NCBI RefSeq assembly: GCF_024171925.1
Contig: NZ_JAMTCO010000014.1
Span: forward strand, 146,058-210,057
Direction: 5' to 3'
DNA: 64,000 nucleotides
DNA from: Actinokineospora diospyrosa
GTDB taxonomy: Bacteria > Actinomycetota > Actinomycetes > Mycobacteriales > Pseudonocardiaceae
Below the pieces are notes generated by a model that was given only the letters and a program-made list of their open reading frames with translations, searched no databases and was not told the origin of the DNA. Positions 58,715 to 64,000 of the stretch are shown in pieces; position 1 is the stretch's first letter; the number at the start of each line of letters is the position of its first letter. The translations under genes were made by a program, and so were the position numbers.

Positions 58715-59266
58715 GTGAGGCGTTCATGGGTGTACGGGGTCGCGGCGGGCGTCATGGTGACCTTGGTCGGGTGCACCGCGCAGACCCAGGGGAGCCCGAT
58801 CGAGGTACCGGGCGGTGCGACCCCTCCCACTAGTTCGCGCGCGACCTCCGTCGGGCCGAGTTCGGCGCCTCCAGATTCGATCAAGCCGTGTTCCTTGTTG
58901 TCCGCCGCGGATACCGCGGCATTGGGGATAACGGGCAACGGCAAGGGCGATGAGGTCAAGGGGGCGACCTCCTGCCTGTGGCGGGTGGAGAAGCCGCTGG
59001 CGGCCGATAGCTACTCGATCGACGTGACCTTCTTCGGAAAGCAGTCGGTCGGGGATTTGGTGGCTGGTGGGGAGAAGACTCCGGTGCGGGTAGGTCGGCA
59101 CGATGGGGTCAGGGCTGTCGGTGTTTACGGTCCGGGTTGTGTTGTCGCTCTTGAGATCACGTCTACATCGCGGGTGGATGTTCGGACGATTGGCCGGGGT
59201 GATTCAGCGCTGTTGTGTGAGCGTGCGGTGGCGGTGGCGGGGCGGGTTGAGGCTCGGTTGCCGTAG
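58715..59266 (+). CDS. DUF3558-like lipoprotein, copy 3
   Basis: A 183-residue lipoprotein, MRRSWVYGVAAGVMVTLVGC with lipid Cys 20. The tether is Thr/Ser/Pro-rich and the domain starts KPCSLLSAADTAALGI. The segment CLWRVEKPLAADSYSIDVT is shared exactly with copy 1. Its C-terminal part (GPGCVVALEITSTSRVDVRT, ALLCERAVAVAGRVEARLP) is the most diverged of the three. The GTG is 10 nt after the previous stop. Debris without clear genes follows it. Confidence 0.8.
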   Translation: MRRSWVYGVAAGVMVTLVGCTAQTQGSPIEVPGGATPPTSSRATSVGPSSAPPDSIKPCSLLSAADTAALGITGNGKGDEVKGATSCLWRVEKPLAADSYSIDVTFFGKQSVGDLVAGGEKTPVRVGRHDGVRAVGVYGPGCVVALEITSTSRVDVRTIGRGDSALLCERAVAVAGRVEARLP

Positions 59267-59517
59267 GTGGGCTTGCCCCCGGTGCTGGGGGCGAGCGGGG
59301 GGTACCCCCTGGACTTACCCGCGCAAGGGTCGATGTCCTGGGTGGTGGCGCCCGCTTGGGGGGTGAGGATGGCGAACAGGGACAGCAGCGTCGTCAGGCT
59401 GAGCGCTGCGCGGCGCACGGCACGTCGGGGCGCGGGGTCTCCGATCCACGGGGGCTGATTCCGCGCGGTAGAAGGAAATCGCACTCGCGGCGAACTCACT
59501 GGGCGTTCCAGCGCCAC
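59267..59517 (-). pseudogene. Possible remnant of an exported-protein gene
   Basis: The reverse strand can encode MALERPVSSPRVRF...RRAVRRAALSLTTLLSLFAI-LTPQAGATTQDIDPC, which resembles a signal peptide with an AGA cleavage site and a short mature start. The frame then runs on as an antisense reading of the lipoprotein 3 gene. It may be the truncated 5' end of a gene cut off when the cassette array formed, or chance. Evidence is weak. Confidence 0.25.
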
Positions 59518-59593
59518 CTCGTCGGGGATCGTGTGCAGTTGAACCGGGTCGGCCTGGGTGAGGATCTCGAGGAGGCACGGATGGTGGTCGTGA

Positions 59594-59803
59594 CGTTGTC
59601 GGCGAGGCGGAGTTCGGGGAGATCACCCGGGAGATCGTGCGGACCTGCGCATCGCGGCGTGGGGCATGGAGTTCGACGACCACGCGGCCGTTGTCAGCGA
59701 GGACGGCTCGATCCGGCTCAGCGTCCAGTCCGCGGAGCACGCGCTGGTCGCGTTCGGCGGACGCGCGGAGATCACGCCGCACGTGGTGTGGGTGGCCGAG
59801 TAG
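59594..59803 (+). pseudogene. Decayed gene fragment (C-terminal part)
   Basis: The last 55 codons read GDRADLRIAAWGMEFDDHAA, VVSEDGSIRLSVQSAEHALV, AFGGRAEITPHVVWVAE and a stop, which looks like genuine protein. Upstream, other frames carry protein-like pieces (LNRVGLGEDLEEARMVVVTL; FGEITREIVR), consistent with frameshift decay of a longer gene across about 59500-59803. I do not recognise the family. Confidence 0.4.
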
Positions 59804-59812
59804 TTGTCCGGC

Positions 59813-60067
59813 CTAGCGGGTCGCGAGGCCTGCGGGGAGGTTCCAGCCCTCGAGGGCGAGGGCTTCCCGGGCGGTGCGCGGTGCGGGGACCTCGACGGGC
59901 TCCGCTGCGGGGAGCAGGAGCGCGGCGGCGAAGCCGATCCAGACCACCGCGAGTGTTAGGGGCCACCAGACGCCCTCGGAGAGGGCTAGGTATGTGTCCA
60001 CGGCTGCCGCTGCGGTCAGTACCGCGGCTAACGACCAGCGGACCGGTCTTCTGTCCAACCTCGCCAT
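59813..60067 (-). CDS. Small two-helix membrane protein
   Basis: An 84-residue protein: MARLDRRPVRW, helix WSLAAVLTAAAAVDTYLAL, a short loop, helix WPLTLAVVWIGFAAALLLPA, then a polar tail PRTAREALALEGWNLPAGLA. The ATG at 60067 has GGGAGG five bases upstream on the reverse strand, which outweighs the longer frame to 60136. It is divergent from hisH. Function unknown. Confidence 0.6.
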   Translation of the reverse strand: MARLDRRPVRWSLAAVLTAAAAVDTYLALSEGVWWPLTLAVVWIGFAAALLLPAAEPVEVPAPRTAREALALEGWNLPAGLATR

Positions 60068-60186
60068 GGGTGCCTCCCAGCCCCAGAACCCACCGAACAC
60101 TCCGGTGATTACCCGGTAAGGGGGACTGCTAATCATATGCGCATGTCACGGTTTTGTCACGGCCGTCGGCGGCTAGGCTGACCTGC

Positions 60187-60822
60187 GTGGCATCAGTCGT
60201 CGTCTTTGATTACGGGTCTGGGAACCTCCGGTCGGTCGAGCGCGCGTTGCGCCGGGTGGGGGCCGAGGTCGAGGTGACCGGGGACTTCCAGACCGCGCTC
60301 GAGTGCGACGCGCTGGTCGTTCCCGGGGTGGGTGCCTACGCGGCGTGCATGGCGGGGTTGTTGGCCGTGCGCGGTGAGCGGATCATCGGGCGTCGGCTCG
60401 CCGGTGGGCGGCCGGTGCTGGGCATCTGTGTCGGCATGCAGATCCTGTTCGACCGGGGGATCGAGCACGGCGTGGAGACGGCCGGGTGCCGGGAGTGGCC
60501 CGGGGTCGTCGACCGGCTGGAGGCGGAGGTCGTGCCGCACATGGGGTGGAACACCGTGCGCGCGCCGGAGAAGTCCGTCCTCTTCAACGGGATGGCGCCG
60601 GACACGCGCTTCTACTTCGTGCACTCCTACGCCGCCCGCAGCTGGGAGCTCAATCCCGAACCGCCGATGCCCGCGCCGCTGGTGACCTGGGCCACGCACG
60701 GCGACGATTTCGTTGCCGCCGCGGAGAACGGGCCGCTGTCGGCGACGCAGTTCCACCCGGAGAAGTCGGGGGACGCGGGCGCGCACCTGCTGGAGAACTG
60801 GCTCGCGAACGTCACCGGTTAG
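60187..60822 (+). CDS. hisH: Imidazole glycerol phosphate synthase glutaminase subunit
   Basis: HisH releases ammonia from glutamine for HisF. The 211-residue class I amidotransferase has [19 protein letters not shown], the catalytic Cys in [16 protein letters not shown] and the His/Glu pair in [15 protein letters not shown] 60187 gives the standard N-terminus. priA follows 9 nt later. Its partner hisF is not in the window; about 5 kb separates it from hisB. Confidence 0.95.
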   Translation: MASVVVFDYGSGNLRSVERALRRVGAEVEVTGDFQTALECDALVVPGVGAYAACMAGLLAVRGERIIGRRLAGGRPVLGICVGMQILFDRGIEHGVETAGCREWPGVVDRLEAEVVPHMGWNTVRAPEKSVLFNGMAPDTRFYFVHSYAARSWELNPEPPMPAPLVTWATHGDDFVAAAENGPLSATQFHPEKSGDAGAHLLENWLANVTG

Positions 60823-60831
60823 GCTGTCCGG

Positions 60832-61557
60832 GTGAGCTTCCAGTTGCTGCCCGCCGTCGACGTCGCCTACGGACAAGCCGTCCGCCTGACCCAGGGGGAG
60901 GCCGGGACCGAGACCGAGTACGGCTCCCCGCTGCAGGCCGCCCTCGCCTGGCAGGAGGGTGGTGCTGAGTGGGTGCACCTGGTCGACCTCGACGCCGCTT
61001 TCGGTCGCGGTGACAACCGGGCGCTGGTCGCCGAGGTCGTCGGGACGCTGGACGTGAAAGTCGAGCTGTCCGGCGGCATCCGCGACGACGACACCCTCGC
61101 CGCCGCGTTGGCCACCGGCTGCGCCCGGGTCAACCTCGGCACCGCCGCGCTGGAGCACCCCGAGTGGTGCGCTCGCGCGATCGCCGAGCACGGCGACCGC
61201 ATCGCCGTCGGCCTCGACGTCCGCATCGCCGATGGGCAGCACCGCGTCGCCACCCGCGGTTGGACCAAGGACGGCGGCGACCTCTGGGAGGTCCTGGCGC
61301 GCTTGGACCGCGACGGCTGCGCCCGCTACGTGGTGACCGACGTCAGCAAGGACGGCACCCTGCAGGGCCCCAACGTCGACCTGCTGCGCGAGGTCTGCGC
61401 CAAGACCTCGGCCCCGGTGGTCGCCTCCGGCGGTGTGTCCAGTGTGGACGACCTGGTCGCGTTGTCGAAGGTGTCCGGTGTGGAGGGCGCGATCATCGGC
61501 AAGGCCCTCTACAACGGCAACTTCACCCTGCCTGAGGCGTTGGCGGCGGTCGTCTAG
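60832..61557 (+). CDS. priA: Bifunctional PriA (HisA/TrpF) isomerase
   Basis: In actinobacteria this gene at the hisA position encodes PriA, which isomerises both ProFAR (histidine) and phosphoribosylanthranilate (tryptophan). The 241-residue (beta-alpha)8 barrel starts [20 protein letters not shown] with the catalytic Asp in PAVDV. It continues with [40 protein letters not shown] (second Asp) and [16 protein letters not shown]. The dual activity is family knowledge. Two hairpins follow the stop. Confidence 0.93.
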   Translation: MSFQLLPAVDVAYGQAVRLTQGEAGTETEYGSPLQAALAWQEGGAEWVHLVDLDAAFGRGDNRALVAEVVGTLDVKVELSGGIRDDDTLAAALATGCARVNLGTAALEHPEWCARAIAEHGDRIAVGLDVRIADGQHRVATRGWTKDGGDLWEVLARLDRDGCARYVVTDVSKDGTLQGPNVDLLREVCAKTSAPVVASGGVSSVDDLVALSKVSGVEGAIIGKALYNGNFTLPEALAAVV

Positions 61558-61576
61558 GCGGGTCTCCGCCTAGACG
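61551..61576 (+). terminator. Hairpin over the priA stop codon
   Basis: Perfect 11-bp arms CGTCTAGGCGG (61551-61561) and CCGCCTAGACG (61566-61576) with a 4-nt GTCT loop; the TAG stop lies within the left arm. No T-run follows. Together with the next hairpin it forms a tandem end-of-operon structure. Confidence 0.7.
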
Positions 61577-61579
61577 CCT

Positions 61580-61626
61580 TCCGGCCAGCTGCTTGCCTTG
61601 TGTGGCAACGAAAGCAGCTGACCGGA
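61580..61626. terminator. Second hairpin after priA
   Basis: TCCGGCCAGCTGCTT (61580-61594) and AAGCAGCTGACCGGA (61612-61626) pair over 15 bp with one C-A mismatch, which on the opposite strand is a U-G pair, so the stem is better in the reverse RNA. The 17-nt loop has an inner GCC/GGC pair. It may stop transcription from either side. Confidence 0.65.
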
Positions 61627-62038
61627 GGCTTTGTGATCAGACGTACGTCATGTCGTGTGGGAGATGCGCGTCTGGGAGGCGTCGTCCGTCCGGGGTGCCG
61701 TCCACGGTTCTCGCGCGACCGACCCGGGCGGTCAGTCGCGGCGCTGATCGCCCGATCGTCTGGTGTGGACTGATTACCGCCACGCCGGATTTCCCTTGCC
61801 CCATCGGCGAACCACGCGCGGCGCCAGTTCACCGCGCCTCGCCGCCCTTTCCGGAGGCCCTCCCCGTGCGGCCCCGCCCCCCGCCACACCACGGGGGGCG
61901 TCCCCGGTGCCAGTCTACCGGTGTTGGGGCGCGGGAGGGGGGTCGGCGGAAAGCTGTGGATGGGGCGGGGGGTTGTGGATAAGTGCGACCTGGGGATCTG
62001 GTCGGGGAGCGGGTGGGGTTCACCCGTTAGGGATGGTG
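61627..62038. other. Intergenic region without a recognisable gene
   Basis: About 410 bases between the priA terminators and the end of the reverse PPOX gene. No convincing gene or RNA is seen. Holds GC-rich stretches, and one perfect consensus DnaA box TGTGGATAA (61974-61982). One box is not evidence of an origin. Confidence 0.5.
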
Positions 62039-62416
62039 CTACGCCGGGCTGATGGCGACGCCGATGGTGCCCTTGGTGCCTCGGCGGAGGCGGCTGCCGC
62101 CGACGGTGAGCCAGCCGAGGATGCCGTACTTGCGCTGGATGAGGCGGCGGACCCGCTCGGAGTCGGGGTTGTCGAGGAGCCGGGCCGTGGCGGGCCTCGA
62201 CTCGCCGAGCGGGTTTCCGCGCAGGTCGCACGGGCCGACCTCGACGCGGGGGTCGCGGCGGATGCGCTTGACCTTCCACGAGTCGCGGACCGTCCAGAAG
62301 ACCAGGTCCGCGCCGTCGCCCGCGACCCACACCGGGGTGGCGACCGGGGTCCCGTCCCGCTTGAACGTGGTCACCAGCAGGTACTTGCCCTCGCCCAGAG
62401 CGGTCCACGCGTCCAT
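62039..62416 (-). CDS. PPOX-class F420/FMN-dependent protein
   Basis: A 125-residue split-barrel flavoprotein of the pyridoxamine-phosphate-oxidase superfamily, of the F420-type common in actinobacteria. It shows YLLVTTFKRDGTPVATPVWV, GADLVFWTVRDSWKVKRIRR and DPRVEVGPCDLRGNP. The cofactor (F420, FMN or heme) and substrate cannot be fixed. It lies on the reverse strand behind the AHSA1/ArsR pair (9-bp gap), probably cotranscribed. Confidence 0.88.
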   Translation of the reverse strand: MDAWTALGEGKYLLVTTFKRDGTPVATPVWVAGDGADLVFWTVRDSWKVKRIRRDPRVEVGPCDLRGNPLGESRPATARLLDNPDSERVRRLIQRKYGILGWLTVGGSRLRRGTKGTIGVAISPA

Positions 62417-62425
62417 CCGGCCAGG

Positions 62426-62902
62426 CTAGCCCAGTGTCGCCAGGAGCTCGCCGAGCCGGTCGTAGGAGTCGCGCACGCCGTGCTCCATGCCGCTGGCGAG
62501 GAACTCGTCGCGGCTCTCGACCGAGAAGCCGACGCTGATCGAGTGCACCGTCGTCTTGCCGTCGACCTCGGTGAAGGTCACCCGCTCCAGCGCGACCTGC
62601 CCCGGCGCGCCCTCGAACTCGAAGGTCTGCACGAAGCCGTCCTCGACCGACGGGGTGCCGTGGAAGGTGCCGCGGAAGTGGTACTCGCCGCCCTCGGGGT
62701 CGAGGTGGGTGTAGCGGTAGCCGCCCCCGTGGCGCAGGTCCCAGTGGTCGACCTTCATGGTCAGCCTGCGCGGGCCGAGCCACTGCGCGACCAGGTCCGG
62801 CTCGGTGTAGGCGCGGAACACCAGCGCGGCGGGGGCGTCGAAGTCGCGGGTGATCTCGACGTACGGGCTGCCGGGCTCGGCGGTGATCACGGTCTCGCTC
62901 AT
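62426..62902 (-). CDS. AHSA1/SRPBCC family protein
   Basis: A 158-residue Bet v1-like AHSA1 domain protein: VEITRDFDAPAALVFRAYTE, PDLVAQWLGPRRLTMKV, WDLRHGGGYRYTHLDPEGGE and MEHGVRDSYDRLGELLATLG are characteristic. ATG overlaps the stop of the ArsR gene (ATGA). AHSA1-ArsR pairs are frequent in actinobacteria and usually act as one small operon. Ligand unknown. Confidence 0.9.
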   Translation of the reverse strand: MSETVITAEPGSPYVEITRDFDAPAALVFRAYTEPDLVAQWLGPRRLTMKVDHWDLRHGGGYRYTHLDPEGGEYHFRGTFHGTPSVEDGFVQTFEFEGAPGQVALERVTFTEVDGKTTVHSISVGFSVESRDEFLASGMEHGVRDSYDRLGELLATLG

Positions 62903-63228
62903 GTGTCCTTCTCCTGTAGTTCGGTGAGCAGGTCGTCGAGGCGGTCGTGGCTCTCCCGCCAGTACGCGCGGTAGTCGCCCAGCCAGTCGCGGGCCGCGCG
63001 CAGCGGCTCGGCCCGCAGGTGGCTCAACCGGGCGGTGGCCCGCCGGGTCCTGGTGATCAGCCCGGCCTGTTCGAGCACCTTCAGGTGCTTGGACACCGCG
63101 GGCTGCGACATCGCGAACGGCTCGGCCAGTTCGGCCACCGTCGCCTCACCGTCGCGCAACCGCGCCAGGATCGCCCGGCGCGTCGGGTCGGCGAGGGCGG
63201 CGAAGACCGCGCTGAGCTGGTCGACCAT
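62899..63228 (-). CDS. ArsR family regulator
   Basis: A 109-residue winged-helix repressor: FAALADPTRRAILARLRDGE, ATVAELAEPFAMSQPAVSKH and LKVLEQAGLITRTRRATARL. It lacks the CxC metal motif of arsenic/cadmium sensors, so it probably senses something else, as in other AHSA1-linked regulators. ATG 63228 has GGAGG on the reverse strand 10 bases before; the longer frame upstream is not conserved in character. The gap before it has a loose inverted repeat around TAACCATTTCGTT/AACGAGTTA. Confidence 0.88.
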   Translation of the reverse strand: MVDQLSAVFAALADPTRRAILARLRDGEATVAELAEPFAMSQPAVSKHLKVLEQAGLITRTRRATARLSHLRAEPLRAARDWLGDYRAYWRESHDRLDDLLTELQEKDT

Positions 63229-63374
63229 CCCCGATCCGCCTCCATAACCATTTCGTTCTGAAACCAACGAGTTAAGAATGCGGGACGACCGCGCCCGAGT
63301 CAAGGGCGAGTTCTGACGATGTTCACCCCGGCGGTAGCTGTGACACTTACCTTCCCGGTGTATCACTGTCAGGC

Positions 63375-64000
63375 GTGACTCCCACTGGGTCTACCCCCAC
63401 CACGCCCGCCCTGGACATGCCCACCCCCACCGCCCCCACCACGCCGAACCGCCGCGTCTTCCTGAAGTCCTCGGCCATCGCCGGTGGCGCCCTGCTGGTG
63501 CCCGCCGCCCTCGCCGGGACCGCGTCCGCCGCCGCCGTGCCCCAGTTCGCGCACGGCGTCGCCTCCGGTGACCCGCTGCCCGACGGCGTCCTGCTCTGGA
63601 CCCGCGTCACCCCCACCCCCGAGGCCACCCCCGGCTCGGGCGCGGGCCCGACCGTCGAGGTCCGCTGGGAGGTGGCCACCGACGCCGGGTTCGCCGCCGT
63701 CGTCCAGTCCGGCGCCGCGACCACCGGCCCCGACCGCGACCACACCGTCAAGGTCGCCGCCGCGGGCCTGGCCGCCGGGACCGCCTACTACTTCCGGTTC
63801 ACCCTCGACGGCGTGCGCTCGGCCACCGGCCGCACCCGCACCGCCCCCGCCGCCAACGCCGACGTCAGCAAGCTGCGGCTGGGCCTGGTGTCCTGCTCCA
63901 ACTGGCAGGCGGGCTACTTCTCCGCCTACCGCCACCTCGCCGCCCGCGCCGACCTCGACGGCGTCCTGCACGTCGGCGACTACCTGTACGAGTACCAGGC
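63375..64000 (+). CDS. phoD: Alkaline phosphatase PhoD, Tat-exported (3' end outside window)
   Basis: PhoD hydrolyses phosphodiesters or monoesters outside the cell. The visible 208 codons hold a Thr/Pro-rich start, a Tat signal [20 protein letters not shown], and a PhoD_N domain ([40 protein letters not shown]). The start of the metallophosphatase domain follows: [20 protein letters not shown] and [10 protein letters not shown], holding the first metal ligands. GTG 63375 is the only start before the twin Arg. It runs off the window. Confidence 0.93.
   Translation, partial: MTPTGSTPTTPALDMPTPTAPTTPNRRVFLKSSAIAGGALLVPAALAGTASAAAVPQFAHGVASGDPLPDGVLLWTRVTPTPEATPGSGAGPTVEVRWEVATDAGFAAVVQSGAATTGPDRDHTVKVAAAGLAAGTAYYFRFTLDGVRSATGRTRTAPAANADVSKLRLGLVSCSNWQAGYFSAYRHLAARADLDGVLHVGDYLYEYQ

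Larger units (their letters stand above)
56179..59266 (+). repeat. Three tandem copies of a ~1.03-kb two-gene cassette
   Basis: Units start at the 16-bp element at 56179, 57214 and 58245, periods 1035 and 1031 bp. Each holds an upstream block, a YxxxD protein gene, a 10-nt gap and a DUF3558-like lipoprotein gene. Best DNA match is between the ends of units 1 and 2 (about 57047-57250 and 58078-58280), extending across the lipoprotein stop into the next upstream block. Confidence 0.85.

Noticed and set aside
56179..59266. Insertion sequence or transposon as the basis of the triplication
   Set aside because: No transposase, terminal inverted repeats or target duplication are seen; a plain tandem duplication explains it.
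61974..61982. Perfect consensus DnaA box TGTGGATAA
   Set aside because: A single box in a gap is expected by chance and has no origin genes nearby.

Overview
The window is high-GC actinobacterial DNA with many GTG starts and ATGA/GTGA gene overlaps. It most resembles the family Pseudonocardiaceae (Actinosynnema, Saccharothrix or Actinokineospora relatives). Grounds are the mycobacterial-type gene order, an FtsZ tail ending in VDVPPFMRR, Wag31 and SepF next to ftsZ, BsaP after bioB, DUF3558 lipoproteins, and a SAM-IV riboswitch. The genus is inference; no 16S rRNA or tRNA gene was seen.

Layout. (1) 1-11.8 kb is the distal division and cell-wall (dcw) cluster: murD (5' end cut by the window edge), ftsW, murG, murC, ftsQ, a DinB-like gene, ftsZ, pgeF, a yggS-type PLP protein, sepF, yggT and wag31/divIVA. 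(2) 11.8-28.2 kb holds membrane proteins, a T-box-controlled ileS, a MecA_N-type penicillin-binding protein, a large membrane protein, a divergent SRPBCC/TetR pair with operator-like palindromes, a CPA-type antiporter, a SAM-IV riboswitch before a class V aminotransferase, lspA and an rluD-type gene ending at a strong hairpin. (3) 28.3-36.6 kb holds a winged-helix/proline-rich protein, a uridine-kinase-like protein without a Walker A lysine, dnaE, a P450 and two unknown membrane proteins. (4) 36.7-41.1 kb is biotin synthesis: bioA, a small glutaredoxin, bioD, bioB, bsaP and DUF2567; bioF is absent. (5) 41.2-46.3 kb is NAD synthesis: a LON-domain protein, NrtR with a palindromic site, and overlapping nadA-nadB-nadC. 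(6) 46.3-51.8 kb is accessory: TetR/P450, a nitrilase-family hydrolase, an orphan solute-binding lipoprotein and a second class V aminotransferase. (7) 51.9-61.6 kb is histidine synthesis, hisD-hisC-hisB and then hisH-priA, split by about 5 kb of foreign-looking genes. (8) 62.0-64.0 kb holds a PPOX-type flavoprotein, an AHSA1/ArsR pair and the start of a Tat-exported PhoD phosphatase.

The most unusual part is 56.2-59.3 kb. A cassette of about 1.03 kb is repeated three times in tandem inside the histidine cluster. Each copy encodes a 128-130 residue helical protein ending in a YxxxD motif, as in type VII (ESX) secretion substrates, followed 10 nt later by a DUF3558-like lipoprotein. Each copy has a conserved upstream block with a -10-like hexamer placed for leaderless transcription. 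Parts of copies 1 and 2 are almost identical in DNA, including non-coding sequence. No secretion machinery lies in the window, so the ESX link is inference.

Several control elements can be read directly: the ileS T-box, the SAM-IV riboswitch, the NrtR palindrome, two palindromes before hisD, TetR-type palindromes, and tandem hairpins after priA.
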